Below are positions 1 to 7,664 of a stretch of DNA of 64,000 nucleotides, in pieces. Source of the DNA: Alloprevotella sp. (GTDB lineage: Bacteria; Bacteroidota; Bacteroidia; Bacteroidales; Bacteroidaceae); NCBI GenBank assembly GCA_017478625.1, contig JAFVDF010000016.1, forward strand, positions 1 to 64,000. The letters run 5' to 3'. A program made the translations under genes and the position numbers. How positions within the stretch are numbered: the stretch's first letter is position 1; each line of letters begins with the position of its first letter. The notes below the pieces were generated by a model, which saw only the letters and a program-made list of their open reading frames with translations, searched no databases and was not told the origin of the DNA.

Positions 1-177
1 AAGTCGTGCCACCTTGTAGCCATCCTCTCCGAATCGGTCATCTACGAGGAAGAAGGATATAAGGCCATTCCTATTAAGGAAGCCAAGGAAACCATGCATG
101 CCTCGTTGGTCTATGTCAAGGGGATGTATCAGCGCAATGCCGTGAAAGAGTTCTTCAAGCGTATGCAGATGATATAA
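1..177 (+). CDS. C-terminal end of a probable LysR-type transcriptional regulator (5' end outside window)
   Basis: Reading frame 1 is open from the first base to the TAA at 175-177 and gives 58 residues. The tail contains GYKAIPIKEAKETMHASLVY followed by a basic, amphipathic end (YQRNAVKEFFKRMQMI). A late beta-strand with 'xIPI' followed by a strand with 'LVY' and a final helix is the usual close of a LysR substrate-binding domain, so I infer the last part of such a regulator. The DNA-binding part lies outside the window, so neither the family nor the ligand can be confirmed. A hairpin with a T-rich end at 254-281 lies downstream and probably terminates this transcript. Confidence 0.5.
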   Translation, partial: KSCHLVAILSESVIYEEEGYKAIPIKEAKETMHASLVYVKGMYQRNAVKEFFKRMQMI

Positions 178-253
178 TCGAAGTAGGATATGTATTTTCC
201 AATCTTGTCGTCTGTACCATCGATGCCAAGTTTGAAAGATGTTATCATTAAGT

Positions 254-281
254 AAGCGAGGCTAAACGGCCTCGCTTTATC
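254..281 (+). terminator. Intrinsic terminator after the LysR-like gene
   Basis: The arms AAGCGAGGC and GGCCTCGCTT pair around a short TAAAC loop and are followed by a short T-rich stretch. It lies between two convergent genes (the + strand gene ending at 177 and the - strand gene ending at 309) and could serve both. Confidence 0.6.
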
Positions 282-308
282 TATTCGCTAAATTGGAATT
301 TGTCCTTG

Positions 309-1478
309 TTACGGCCAAAGATTGCTCAGTTGTTCAAATAGATAAGGGATGTGGGCATAAGTATCATCTCTCAGTCCCAATCTTACCATAATCAAATGTC
401 TGTGAGGATTCACATAGAGTACTTGACCACGGATGCCCATAGCATAATATCCGGGGTACTCTGGCTTATCAGCACCGATACAACTGGTATTGTACCAGCA
501 GAAATGGTATCCTTCATTATCCCGGGAATACGATGTTGATTGTTTAATCCATGACTCGCTCACTATCCTCTTCCCATTCCAATCGCCTCGGCTCAGATAC
601 AGCCGGCCTATCTTCGCAAGGTCGCGCATTGTCAAGGCAAGCCCGCCAAAGGCGTGTGCCGTGTGGTGTTTCTTGCTGTCATAATTCATGTATGCCTGCG
701 ACTCCATGCCGAGAGGTGTCCAAACCTTTTCTTCAAGGTAATCTGCAAATTTACGACGAGTTGCTCTCTCGATAATTATTCCCAGTATCTCGGTAGTCAT
801 ACTCTCGTATCGATACTCCGTACCAGGCTCGCAACGAAACTTCAACTTTTTGACTTGAGCCATGATGTTGCGCCCATAGTTCAGTTTTGCCATCGCGTGA
901 AGTCGTTTAATGTTCTTTATCTTCAAACTAAGCGAATAGGTGTCATCGAAGTCAAGACCGCTCCGCATATCCAGCAGATGTCGTATGGTCAGTTTCTGCC
1001 ACATCGGGTCTTTCTTCTTCAGTTCAGGAAGGTAATCCGTCACGGGATCGTCGATACTTTTAATGCATCCTTCATCCACCGCGATTCCACAAAGCAGTGA
1101 GGTAACGGACTTGGTGATAGAAAATACTCCTGAAATTTTATCGGGAGTTATATCACCTTTACATTTCTCGTAAACAATGCTATCGTTCTGAACAATCAGA
1201 ACACCCTGTGTTTCCGTCTTGGAGCCAATCGCCTCCCACATTGTTGTATTTGAGTAGATCCGACCCTGATGAAAGAAATGCAGAGTGTCAATCCACTCGG
1301 CCTGATTTTCTGCTTGGCTGAAAGAAAAGACATCAGAACGATTGAAGATAGTGTCCTTCAACAACTTCTCGTAACTGAAACTCGTCGGGCCATAAGCACC
1401 ATCAGAAATATAGCCTCGCACAATAGTGCAAGATGCTAACAGGGGCATCGCTAAGATAACACAAAGTATTCTCTTCAC
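309..1478 (-). CDS. Serine beta-lactamase-like (class C/AmpC-fold) hydrolase, predicted lipoprotein
   Basis: The protein has 389 residues. It opens with a lipoprotein signal (MKRILCVILAMPLLASC, lipobox Cys at 17), so it is probably anchored in the envelope. The penicillin-binding/beta-lactamase fold is indicated by the catalytic SITK tetrad at 120-123 (SxxK). The block LTIRHLLDMRSGLDF near 163-177 is typical of this family, and Y224-E-S226 is a good candidate for the YxN/YxS element. The C-terminal part has MGIRGQ in place of the HxG/KTG motif. Members include beta-lactamases, D-aminopeptidases and esterases. Nothing here shows antibiotic hydrolysis, so 'serine hydrolase' is the safe call. 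It is transcribed alone, with a TACCTTTG -7 element at 1535-1542 on the minus strand. Confidence 0.8.
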   Translation of the reverse strand: MKRILCVILAMPLLASCTIVRGYISDGAYGPTSFSYEKLLKDTIFNRSDVFSFSQAENQAEWIDTLHFFHQGRIYSNTTMWEAIGSKTETQGVLIVQNDSIVYEKCKGDITPDKISGVFSITKSVTSLLCGIAVDEGCIKSIDDPVTDYLPELKKKDPMWQKLTIRHLLDMRSGLDFDDTYSLSLKIKNIKRLHAMAKLNYGRNIMAQVKKLKFRCEPGTEYRYESMTTEILGIIIERATRRKFADYLEEKVWTPLGMESQAYMNYDSKKHHTAHAFGGLALTMRDLAKIGRLYLSRGDWNGKRIVSESWIKQSTSYSRDNEGYHFCWYNTSCIGADKPEYPGYYAMGIRGQVLYVNPHRHLIMVRLGLRDDTYAHIPYLFEQLSNLWP

Positions 1479-1534
1479 CAGATAATTTAAGTTATACGTG
1501 TAAATTCCGATTTATCGATTTCGTTTACAGGCTG

Positions 1535-1618
1535 CAAAGGTACGGATTTTCTACCACTTTCTTGCATATTTCACTCGCAGACTGTCTTTTCACCGCTCAT
1601 TTCTTGACTTTACCTTTG
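1535..1618. promoter_or_regulatory. Divergent pair of Bacteroidetes -7 elements
   Basis: TACCTTTG occurs on the minus strand (forward CAAAGGTA, 1535-1542) facing the lipoprotein gene, and on the plus strand at 1611-1618 facing the gene at 1639. Both match the Bacteroidetes TAnnTTTG -7 consensus. The -33 boxes are poor. Confidence 0.5.
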
Positions 1619-1638
1619 CAGCAACAAAAGTTTTAGTC

Positions 1639-2316
1639 ATGGATATTTCTACGCTTACTAATCTGATTACGGCATTTCGGGCTGAGACACGGCAGAACAG
1701 TATCACACCGGATTCTCTGGGACTGCTCCTGCAACGCATCGTCAATGTGCTGGAACAGGCTACTGATGCCTCCGACCTCCGGGAGGTCACACAATGGGAG
1801 GACACCGTGGGGGCTATCGGGGCTGTGCTGACAAGTATCTCCCTCGGTACGGACGACCGCAACAACATCTACCTGAATATCGGAAGCCGTAACACTTCCA
1901 CAGGTGCGGCTTATTCAAGTGTCTTCACCGTCAGGCAGGCTACCACGGAACGGGCCGGTGCCATGCGTGCCCAGCAGGTCACGGATCTGAACTCCGTGCG
2001 CAACAAAATGAATCATGTGGCGCAGTTGGAGTTGAAGGTGGCCACCACGGCTTCGTCGGTGTCGGTATCGCTCTATGACAAGTACAGCGACATCTTCAAT
2101 GATGCATCGAAACTGGTGGCTGCGCTGCCCCTGGCTTCTGCGTCACAGGCGGGCATCGTTTCGGCGGCGGATTACAAGAAGTTCTCCTCTGGAGCAAGCG
2201 GAGGGGCTACGCTTGCTTCCGCACAGCCGTATTACCATATCTCCTGCGATGCGAAGGATAACAGAATGGTGCTGTCCTTCCCCAAGGAACTGACAGAAAA
2301 GGGATATGTGCTTTAA
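1639..2316 (+). CDS. Orphan phage-structural-like protein
   Basis: The product has 225 residues and no signal peptide or membrane segment. The N-terminus (ISTLTNLITAFRAETRQNSI, then TPDSLGLLLQRIV) resembles a short helical start that I associate with tail-fibre or baseplate-like proteins of Bacteroidales prophages. The middle is rich in Ser, Thr and Ala with predicted beta-strand content, as in fibre proteins. No other phage gene is nearby, so it is either a captured gene or the remnant of an excised element. Promoter TACCTTTG at 1611-1618 and a start 20 bases after it make expression plausible. The assignment rests on recollection of the N-terminal pattern and not on a search. Confidence 0.45.
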   Translation: MDISTLTNLITAFRAETRQNSITPDSLGLLLQRIVNVLEQATDASDLREVTQWEDTVGAIGAVLTSISLGTDDRNNIYLNIGSRNTSTGAAYSSVFTVRQATTERAGAMRAQQVTDLNSVRNKMNHVAQLELKVATTASSVSVSLYDKYSDIFNDASKLVAALPLASASQAGIVSAADYKKFSSGASGGATLASAQPYYHISCDAKDNRMVLSFPKELTEKGYVL

Positions 2317-2322
2317 GCATAA

Positions 2323-2709
2323 AATATATTTAGCAGATTAAAACACAATATCCTTATCTCTCAATACGAGGAATTGAAGAACAAATATCCTGATGCTATG
2401 CTCCTCTTCCGCTGCAGCGATTTCAACGAATGTTACGATGAAGATGCCGTCAAAGCCGCAGCTGTTCTCGGCATTGCGCTCACCGTGCGTAGCAGCACTG
2501 GCCACAAAATGGCTGGCTTCCCATTCCACACTCTCGACACGTACCTCCCGAAACTCATCCCCGCTGTTCTCAGAGTTGCCATCTGCAATCAGCTGGAAGA
2601 GCTGAAAGGTCACGCTAAGGTATCTGAGTTAGTAGAGCCTGCTTCAAAGAAGCGTTCTAAGAAATCCGCTCAGTCGGATATGTTCGACAAGACATCGGTG
2701 TCTGAATAG
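2323..2709 (+). pseudogene. Degraded MutS N-terminal (domain I) protein, no ATG start
   Basis: The open frame begins after a stop at 2320-2322 and has no ATG before the conserved core. The first possible initiator is TTG at 2374. The translated text (SQYEELKNKYPDAMLLFRC, SDFNECYDEDAVKAAAVLG, HKMAGFPFHTLDTYLPKLI) is a MutS mismatch-recognition domain I. MutS normally has FR-x-GDFYE at this point, but here GDFYE has become SDFNE, so the Phe-x-Glu DNA-contact motif is lost. The usual 'GFPHHALD' has become 'GFPFHTLD'. The end (KKRSKKSAQSDMF) is Lys/Ser-rich. Stand-alone MutS-I proteins occur on Bacteroidales mobile elements. This copy looks like an inactive leftover. Confidence 0.6.
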
Positions 2710-2890
2710 CCCCGATGTCTCTGTCTTATCTTTGTTTTCATGGCTCATGGATGTTTCCGTGGGCATTTCTTTTGGCTATTCTTGCCGTTTCTCTCGTTTT
2801 TTATGTAGATTTCTAAAGAAAATGTCGTACCTTCGTACCAATTTTAGAGCAAAAGTCTGTGAGCTTACAAATATAAGATACGTGATTGTT

Positions 2891-3232
2891 ATGAGTATTT
2901 TTCAATTCATTAATAAATATCGAAGAAAAAAAAGAGCACTCGCATCAAGTTATACGAACATTCATCCCGCTGGTTATGCTTTTTACATTAGAGGAAGGCT
3001 GGCTAATTTGTGGGAAGCTACAAATCCTAAAGGAAAACATGAGTATTTTATAATGGATCATGAAATTTGCTGGAATACAATGTGTAACCTAAGTAATAAT
3101 CATATTGCATTTAGTCCTGATTCTGACGATTTTTTACTCGAAGATGTGGATTCGTATGTAAATATCTCGGAAATATACACACCAGCCAAGGATGAAAAGA
3201 AAGTTTGGGTCTTTAAATCACTAATCTATTGA
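2891..3232 (+). CDS. Small hypothetical protein
   Basis: I placed the start at ATG 2891 (MSIFQFINKYRRKKRALASS), giving 113 residues. The frame is open further upstream, but that stretch is Phe/Cys/Arg-rich and looks non-coding. The product has a basic N-terminus, then a mixed alpha/beta body with acidic stretches (FSPDSDDFLLEDVDS) and the end KKVWVFKSLIY. I do not recognise the family. The base composition is visibly more AT-rich than the neighbouring housekeeping genes, which suits acquired DNA. It lies 41 bases upstream of the ExoX-C-like gene and may be co-transcribed with it. Confidence 0.45.
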   Translation: MSIFQFINKYRRKKRALASSYTNIHPAGYAFYIRGRLANLWEATNPKGKHEYFIMDHEICWNTMCNLSNNHIAFSPDSDDFLLEDVDSYVNISEIYTPAKDEKKVWVFKSLIY

Positions 3233-3273
3233 GTGAAGACAGATAATTGAATTTGATAAGCAATGATGGATTT

Positions 3274-3573
3274 ATGATTTATGAAATAAATGACACATTT
3301 CCTTCAAGGAGATATAAAGGTGAAACAATTAGGCAAGTTTTACAAAAAGACTCTGGCTATATCAAAGACCTAATAATGAAAAGTAATGATTTTTCATTGT
3401 CGGACGAATGCTTTGCAGAAGCAATGCAGATAACCAAAGGGCTTCAAGAATCTTGGGAGAGACCAGAAAATCCGAAAAATATTTTCGAAGGCTTAAAGAA
3501 ATATGCAGTACCCTATGGTTTTGACTTTAACGACAATGCTGTTAAAGATAAGAACAATAAAAACAGAGGGTAA
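3274..3573 (+). CDS. Small protein resembling the ExoX C-terminal domain
   Basis: ATG 3274 gives 99 residues. A TTG at 3247 would add nine. The segment with PSRRYKGETIRQVLQKDSGY followed by IKDLI matches the pattern 'F/Y-G-K-xx-G-K-T-xxxV-xxxDxxYI-xW/DL' of the short domain found at the C-terminus of exodeoxyribonuclease X-like exonucleases and in stand-alone proteins. No exonuclease DEDD motifs are present, so it is not a nuclease by itself. The C-terminus is Asn/Lys-rich (DKNNKNRG). Its AT-rich composition matches the gene before it. The function is unknown. Confidence 0.45.
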   Translation: MIYEINDTFPSRRYKGETIRQVLQKDSGYIKDLIMKSNDFSLSDECFAEAMQITKGLQESWERPENPKNIFEGLKKYAVPYGFDFNDNAVKDKNNKNRG

Positions 3574-3639
3574 TTCTGGCTACTTAAGCACTTCTCAAAT
3601 ATCATAAAACTTAGATAATAATCCTCCTGGTTGCTGCAA

Positions 3640-3684
3640 AAAAAATATTTTATGCGCAATTAAGTAAGGCCTATTTGACCTTAC
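3640..3684 (-). terminator. Weak terminator-like hairpin
   Basis: On the minus strand GTAAGG and CCTTAC (3664-3684) pair around a short loop. An A/T-rich tract follows that ends in eight T residues (forward A run near 3643-3650). It lies directly after the stop of the small minus-strand gene at 3687-3863. Confidence 0.3.
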
Positions 3685-3686
3685 AA

Positions 3687-3863
3687 TTATCCCAAAGTCT
3701 GCGCATATATAGCATTATTATTTTTGCTGATTAGCCGCTCCTGCATGGCATACACTTCCAAGGCTTGATACTCCAGTTCTTCGCTCTTGTGGGGTGTGCC
3801 GTTCATATCGTGCCACGAGTCCCTATCCTTAAATAGCACTCGGTCGATTTCCTTTGATGCCAT
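3687..3863 (-). CDS. Short hypothetical protein, 58 residues
   Basis: On the minus strand the frame from ATG at 3863 to TAA at 3687 gives a charged, coding-looking protein. It starts MASKEIDRVLFKDRDSWHDM, continues through KSEELEYQALEVYAMQERL and ends IYAQTLG. A stop lies four codons upstream of the ATG, so the start is well bounded. The Glu/Leu-rich middle suggests one long helix. I do not recognise the family. The region between it and 4041 has only a C-run (about 3918-3926) and no other gene. It may belong to the same acquired segment as its neighbours. Confidence 0.35.
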   Translation of the reverse strand: MASKEIDRVLFKDRDSWHDMNGTPHKSEELEYQALEVYAMQERLISKNNNAIYAQTLG

Positions 3864-4041
3864 GCAGTCCCTATGCTACAGTGTGAACGGACACGCCATG
3901 TCCATATGCCATCTATGCCCCCCCCCTGGTGTGCCTGGCTCCCACCGCTCATCCTCCCATCTTCTCTATTACCTGCCTCCTTTGTGTTTTAGACATAAAG
4001 TATATTCAGCGGAATAAAACACCAGTTTTATTAGAAATTCG

Positions 4042-4049
4042 TATCTTTG
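4042..4049 (+). promoter_or_regulatory. Bacteroidetes -7 promoter element TATCTTTG
   Basis: TATCTTTG matches TAnnTTTG, with a T-rich stretch upstream near 4025-4032. It lies 24 bases before the ATG of the small membrane protein at 4074, leaving a very short leader. Confidence 0.45.
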
Positions 4050-4073
4050 CTGACAATAAGATGTGAAATATTT

Positions 4074-4244
4074 ATGATACTCACACTGATAGGAATACTG
4101 TTTACAGTTTTTGTGGCATTGGCCTGCTTGGCTCTGCCACTCTTTGCGGTCATATATCTTGTGAGCTGTTGGAAATTTTGGGCTTCTGACGATTGTTTTC
4201 CGTCTTCAGCAAGCAAAAAAAGAGGTACCCACATTTCCCACTGA
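4074..4244 (+). CDS. Small single-pass membrane protein
   Basis: ATG 4074 gives 56 residues. The first half is one long hydrophobic segment (ILTLIGILFTVFVALACLAL and on through FAVIYLVS), followed by a short polar tail (DDCFPSSASKKRGTHISH). A frame start at 4047 is also open but lies inside the promoter element, so the second ATG is preferred. No family is recognised. It could be a small membrane peptide or spurious, and the good promoter just upstream is the main support. Confidence 0.35.
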   Translation: MILTLIGILFTVFVALACLALPLFAVIYLVSCWKFWASDDCFPSSASKKRGTHISH

Positions 4245-4424
4245 TTTTTTGATGCTACAGTTTGGGCTACAAAACTTATGCATAACTTAGTTCGATCTTT
4301 TTTGTTTCCACCCCAGAGAGTAAACCCTCAAGTGGGTTCTTATTTAGATGTACCCCTTTAAAATTGGGTAAAGATACACTTGTGGATGGTAGATTCTTAC
4401 CTTAAACTATTAAAAAATCACTCT

Positions 4425-4432
4425 TATCTTTG
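4425..4432 (+). promoter_or_regulatory. Bacteroidetes -7 promoter element TATCTTTG
   Basis: TATCTTTG lies 24 bases before a GTG start at 4456, the same arrangement as at 4042-4049. Confidence 0.45.
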
Positions 4433-4455
4433 TACAAACTTAAAAGCATTAACGC

Positions 4456-4650
4456 GTGAAGGAGAGAAGTAATAAACCGATTTTGGGAATTGTCGCTATA
4501 CTGTCATTACTTGTAATGGGCGTGGGTATTTCAGTCGAAAATCCCGGCGTTACCGTTGTGTCGGGTTTCGTTTTCTTTGTTACACTTATTGTCGCTATAA
4601 GCCGATTCATTGACGATTGTAAAAAGAGCATTGAGAACGACAACCTTTAG
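4456..4650 (+). CDS. Small membrane protein with two hydrophobic segments
   Basis: The frame starts with GTG and encodes 64 residues: a basic N-terminus (MKERSNKP), a hydrophobic segment (ILGIVAILSLLVMGVGISV), a short loop with ENPG, a second hydrophobic segment (VVSGFVFFVTLIVAISRF) and an acidic/basic tail. This helical-hairpin layout is common in small inner-membrane proteins of unknown function. The spacing from its -7 element equals that of the preceding small membrane gene, so the two may be similarly expressed singletons. Confidence 0.45.
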   Translation: MKERSNKPILGIVAILSLLVMGVGISVENPGVTVVSGFVFFVTLIVAISRFIDDCKKSIENDNL

Positions 4651-5108
4651 CCCCATAATTTCTTTTCTGATTTTTCAACCTTTTCTGGATTCCGGGGGCT
4701 GTGTTACTTTACACAAACTTACTATACGTTCCCATCCGTCTTTGCAGATTGCATCTCCGCTACTAATGTCTATTCAGTGAGTAAAACGTGAAATGGGAAG
4801 ATAAAGGCTCATACATTACGGTACTGATTAAATCGAATGGGCTGTTTGGTAGATAGCGTTACAGGACTTTGGCGGTGCTTTGTGTATATCGTTAGTTATA
4901 TATTTATATATAGGAATGTTTTAAGGTAGTGCGTGCCGGAAAGGACTGGCTGACTGAATGTGGATATGAAAGGATGTGATTGGAGATTAGAAGGCCATAC
5001 ATACGTGTAGGTAGGTGTCTTGCTGGCTTGATGTCGATGATGTAGGAGCCGAGAGTGAGGCTTTGCTGAATAAAGAATGATGGTGGATGAAAAAAAATAG
5101 GAAAAATT
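4651..5108. other. Intergenic stretch, no gene seen
   Basis: Just after the stop at 4650, AGCCCC (4648-4653) and GGGGGCT (near 4698-4704) could pair, but no T-run follows. The rest is AT-rich and holds no convincing frame, RNA gene or repeat. The tRNA promoter begins at its right end. Confidence 0.4.
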
Positions 5109-5138
5109 TTTGCAGGAAAGAAAATATATCTACCTTTG
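5109..5138 (+). promoter_or_regulatory. Promoter of the tRNA-tuf operon
   Basis: TTTG at 5109-5112, an 18-base spacer and TACCTTTG at 5131-5138 form a strong Bacteroidetes promoter, followed directly by CACCCGC. The same CACCCGC follows the -7 boxes of the rpsL and rplC promoters. The tRNA-Tyr gene begins 52 bases after the -7 box. Confidence 0.75.
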
Positions 5139-5190
5139 CACCCGCTTAGTGGCATTTTGAGACGAAAGTGCGAAATGAAACACAAGCAAC

Positions 5191-5273
5191 GGGCAGATAC
5201 CAGAGTGGCCAAATGGGGCAGACTGTAAATCTGCTGGCTTACGCCTTCGGTGGTTCGAATCCATCTCTGCCCA
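5191..5273 (+). tRNA. tRNA-Tyr (anticodon GTA)
   Basis: The acceptor GGGCAGA pairs with TCTGCCC and the discriminator is A. The anticodon loop in GACTGTAAATC shows GTA. The gene is 83 nt with the long variable arm of bacterial tRNA-Tyr, and the T-arm contains GGTTCGAATCC. CCA is not fully encoded. Confidence 0.93.
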
Positions 5274-5284
5274 CAAACTATTTT

Positions 5285-5357
5285 GCGGAAATAGCTCAGT
5301 TGATAGAGCACTAGCCTTCCAAGCTGGGGGTCGCGGGTTTGAGTCCCGTTTTCCGCT
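5285..5357 (+). tRNA. tRNA-Gly (anticodon TCC)
   Basis: The acceptor GCGGAAA pairs with TTTCCGC and the discriminator is T. The anticodon stem-loop AGCCTTCCAAGCT shows TCC. The length is 73 nt, and it lies 11 bases after tRNA-Tyr in the same transcript. Confidence 0.93.
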
Positions 5358-5365
5358 CAAAGTTT

Positions 5366-5437
<72 letters not shown>

Positions 5438-5499
5438 CTCTTTATGGCTTAGGCCATTCGAATGAAAAACATTCAAACAAATAATATTATTTTACAGCT

Positions 5500-6684
5500 A
5501 TGGCTAAAGAAAAATTTGAAAGAACAAAACCGCATGTAAACATCGGTACTATTGGTCACGTGGACCATGGTAAGACCACTCTTACTGCTGCTATTACGAC
5601 AGTATTGGCTAAGCAGGGTCTTTCTGAGGTTAAATCCTTTGATCAGATTGATAACGCTCCTGAAGAGAAAGAGCGTGGTATTACGATCAACACCGCACAC
5701 GTAGAATACGAAACCGCTAATCGCCACTACGCACACGTAGACTGCCCGGGACACGCCGACTATGTAAAAAACATGGTAACTGGTGCTGCTCAGATGGACG
5801 GTGCTATCATCGTGGTTGCTGCTACTGACGGTCCTATGCCTCAGACTCGTGAGCACATCCTGCTCGCACGTCAGGTAAACGTTCCTCGTCTGGTTGTGTT
5901 CCTTAATAAGTGTGACATGGTAGATGACGAAGAAATGCTTGAACTCGTTGAGATGGATATGCAGGAACTTCTTGCTGAATACGATTTCGAAGAGGATACT
6001 CCTATTATCCGTGGTTCTGCCCTTGGTGCACTTAATGGCGTAGAAAAGTGGGAGCAGAGTGTTATTGAACTGATGGACGCTGTTGATTCTTGGATTCAAG
6101 AGCCGGTTCGTGACACCGAGAAACCTTTCTTGATGCCTGTGGAGGATGTCTTCTCTATCACTGGTCGCGGTACCGTTGCTACTGGTCGTATTGAGACTGG
6201 TCGCGTTAAGGTTGGCGACGATGTTCAGATTCTTGGTCTTGGCGAGGACAAGAAGTCAGTTGTAACTGGCGTTGAAATGTTCCGCAAGATTCTTGACGAA
6301 GGTGAAGCTGGTGATAACGTTGGTCTGCTCCTTCGTGGTATTGATAAAGACGAAATCCGTCGTGGTATGGTTATTACGCACCCGGGTGTTATCAAACCTC
6401 ACTCTCGCTTCAAGGCTTCTATCTATGTTTTGAAGAAGGAAGAAGGTGGTCGTCATACTCCATTTGGTAATAAATATCGTCCTCAGTTCTACCTCCGCAC
6501 TATGGACTGCACGGGTGAAATTCACCTCCCAGAAGGCGTTGAGATGGTAATGCCTGGTGATAACGTGGAGATCACGGTTGATCTTATCTATCCAGTTGCA
6601 CTCAATGTAGGTCTTCGCTTTGCTATCCGTGAAGGTGGCCGTACGGTAGGTTCTGGTCAGATCACTGAGATTCTTGACGATTAA
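5500..6684 (+). CDS. tuf: Elongation factor Tu
   Basis: The product is 394 residues, the usual length. EF-Tu is the GTPase that carries aminoacyl-tRNA to the ribosomal A site. The G domain shows the P-loop in GHVDHGKTT (near 18-26), DCPGH and NKCD, followed by the two beta-barrel domains. The stretch GGRHTPF in the second half and the end [11 protein letters not shown] are typical. It is the only tuf in the window and sits in a tufB-type context, between tRNA-Tyr/Gly/Thr and tRNA-Trp-secE-nusG. It is not in the str cluster, where fusA is followed directly by rpsJ. Confidence 0.98.
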   Translation: MAKEKFERTKPHVNIGTIGHVDHGKTTLTAAITTVLAKQGLSEVKSFDQIDNAPEEKERGITINTAHVEYETANRHYAHVDCPGHADYVKNMVTGAAQMDGAIIVVAATDGPMPQTREHILLARQVNVPRLVVFLNKCDMVDDEEMLELVEMDMQELLAEYDFEEDTPIIRGSALGALNGVEKWEQSVIELMDAVDSWIQEPVRDTEKPFLMPVEDVFSITGRGTVATGRIETGRVKVGDDVQILGLGEDKKSVVTGVEMFRKILDEGEAGDNVGLLLRGIDKDEIRRGMVITHPGVIKPHSRFKASIYVLKKEEGGRHTPFGNKYRPQFYLRTMDCTGEIHLPEGVEMVMPGDNVEITVDLIYPVALNVGLRFAIREGGRTVGSGQITEILDD

Positions 6685-6715
6685 TTCGATTGTCATATCA
6701 ATAAATTATTATACG

Positions 6716-6750
6716 AAACAGGCTACCACTATTAGTGTCTAGCCTGTTTT
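6716..6750 (+). terminator. Hairpin between tuf and tRNA-Trp (terminator or attenuator)
   Basis: AAACAGGCTA (6716-6725) pairs perfectly with TAGCCTGTTT (6740-6749), with an inner CACT/AGTG stem. A short T-run follows. It ends two bases before tRNA-Trp, so it could be a partial terminator or an RNA-processing signal. Confidence 0.55.
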
Positions 6751-6752
6751 AT

Positions 6753-6825
6753 ACGGGAATAGCTCAGTTGGTAGAGCACTGGTCTCCAAAACCAGGTGTC
6801 GGGAGTTCGAGCCTCTCTTCCCGTG
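6753..6825 (+). tRNA. tRNA-Trp (anticodon CCA)
   Basis: The acceptor ACGGGAA pairs with TTCCCGT and the discriminator is G. The loop CTCCAAA shows CCA. CCA follows in the DNA (6826-6828), unlike the three tRNAs upstream. It is co-oriented with secE, which starts 16 bases later. Confidence 0.93.
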
Positions 6826-6841
6826 CCAAACAAAACAAGCA

Positions 6842-7033
6842 ATGATTAAAAGTATTGTAAATTATTGTAAAGGTTCTTACGAAGAACTTGCATATAAAAC
6901 TACATGGCCCACGCGGAAACAATTAATTCATGATGCGATTGTCGTACTGACTGCTTCCATTGTAATCGCATTGGTTGTATTCTGCATGGATACGATTTTT
7001 GAGTCTCTTATGAAACTCGTTTACTCCGTTTAA
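6842..7033 (+). CDS. secE: Preprotein translocase subunit SecE
   Basis: The product has 63 residues, the short single-spanning form of SecE. It has an amphipathic N-terminus, then YEELAYKTTWPTRKQL, the conserved cytoplasmic motif ending in 'TWP', and one transmembrane helix (IVVLTASIVIALVVFCMDTI). SecE clamps SecY in the SecYEG channel. The secE-nusG-rplK order is the standard bacterial one. Confidence 0.95.
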   Translation: MIKSIVNYCKGSYEELAYKTTWPTRKQLIHDAIVVLTASIVIALVVFCMDTIFESLMKLVYSV

Positions 7034-7056
7034 CCAGTACTAATTAATCCGAAGAG

Positions 7057-7605
7057 ATGGCTGAAGAAACAACTGAAATGCTTTGGTACGTACTGCGTGC
7101 TATCAGTGGCAAGGAGAATAAAGTAAAAGAATACATTGAAGCAGGTATCAAGAATGGTAATCTGCATGGCAATGTATCTCAAGTTCTCATTCCCACGGAG
7201 AAGCAGGTACAAGTACGTAATGGAAAGCGTGTTGTTAAAGAGAAAAACTATCTCCCGGGCTATGTGTTGGTGGAGGCTCGTTTGGTGGGTGAGGTGACGC
7301 ACTTGTTGCGTAATACGCCTAATGTGTTGGGTTTCTTACCCAATACAAACCAACCGACCCCTCTGCGCGAGAGTGAAGTAAATCGCATCCTTGGTCGCGT
7401 TGACGAATTGGCGGAAGAACAACTTGATAGTATTATTCCGTTCAATGCCGGCGATACCGTGAAAGTCGTGGAAGGTCCTTTTAGCGGATTTACAGGTGTT
7501 ATCGAGAAAGTGGATACTGTGAAGCGCAAGGTAACAGTGACCGTGAAGGTCTTTGGTCGCAGTACGGGCTTAGATCTTAGTTTTCTGCAAGTAGAGAAGG
7601 AATAA
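7057..7605 (+). CDS. nusG: Transcription termination/antitermination protein NusG
   Basis: The product has 182 residues. The N-terminal NGN domain opens with WYVLRAISGKENKVKEYIEA and contains YLPGYVLVEARL, with VEGPFSGFTGVIEKVD forming the C-terminal KOW domain. NusG binds the RNA polymerase clamp, increases processivity, and links to Rho or ribosomal protein S10. The length matches ordinary NusG and not the longer specialised NusG paralogues (UpxY) of Bacteroidales capsule loci. The start is 23 bases after secE. Confidence 0.97.
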   Translation: MAEETTEMLWYVLRAISGKENKVKEYIEAGIKNGNLHGNVSQVLIPTEKQVQVRNGKRVVKEKNYLPGYVLVEARLVGEVTHLLRNTPNVLGFLPNTNQPTPLRESEVNRILGRVDELAEEQLDSIIPFNAGDTVKVVEGPFSGFTGVIEKVDTVKRKVTVTVKVFGRSTGLDLSFLQVEKE

Positions 7606-7664
7606 GAAATAATGTTACGTATTTCCTCCCTCTCACCTTTTAAAACTACATAAAAATCACAAAA

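Noticed and set aside
309..1478. Annotation as an antibiotic-resistance beta-lactamase
   Set aside because: The SxxK motif is present, but the third motif is atypical and many relatives are not beta-lactamases. Resistance is not shown by sequence.
3787..4017. Plus-strand frame of 76 residues
   Set aside because: Pro/Ser/Cys-rich text through a C-run, and it overlaps a better minus-strand frame at 3687-3863.
5130..5360. Minus-strand frame with RDSNPRPPAWKASALSTELF-like text across the tRNA genes
   Set aside because: It is the well-known false protein produced by translating the reverse strand of tRNA genes. The DNA is fully explained by tRNA-Tyr and tRNA-Gly.
5473..6099. 208-residue minus-strand frame
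   Set aside because: It is antisense to tuf and has no signal for expression.
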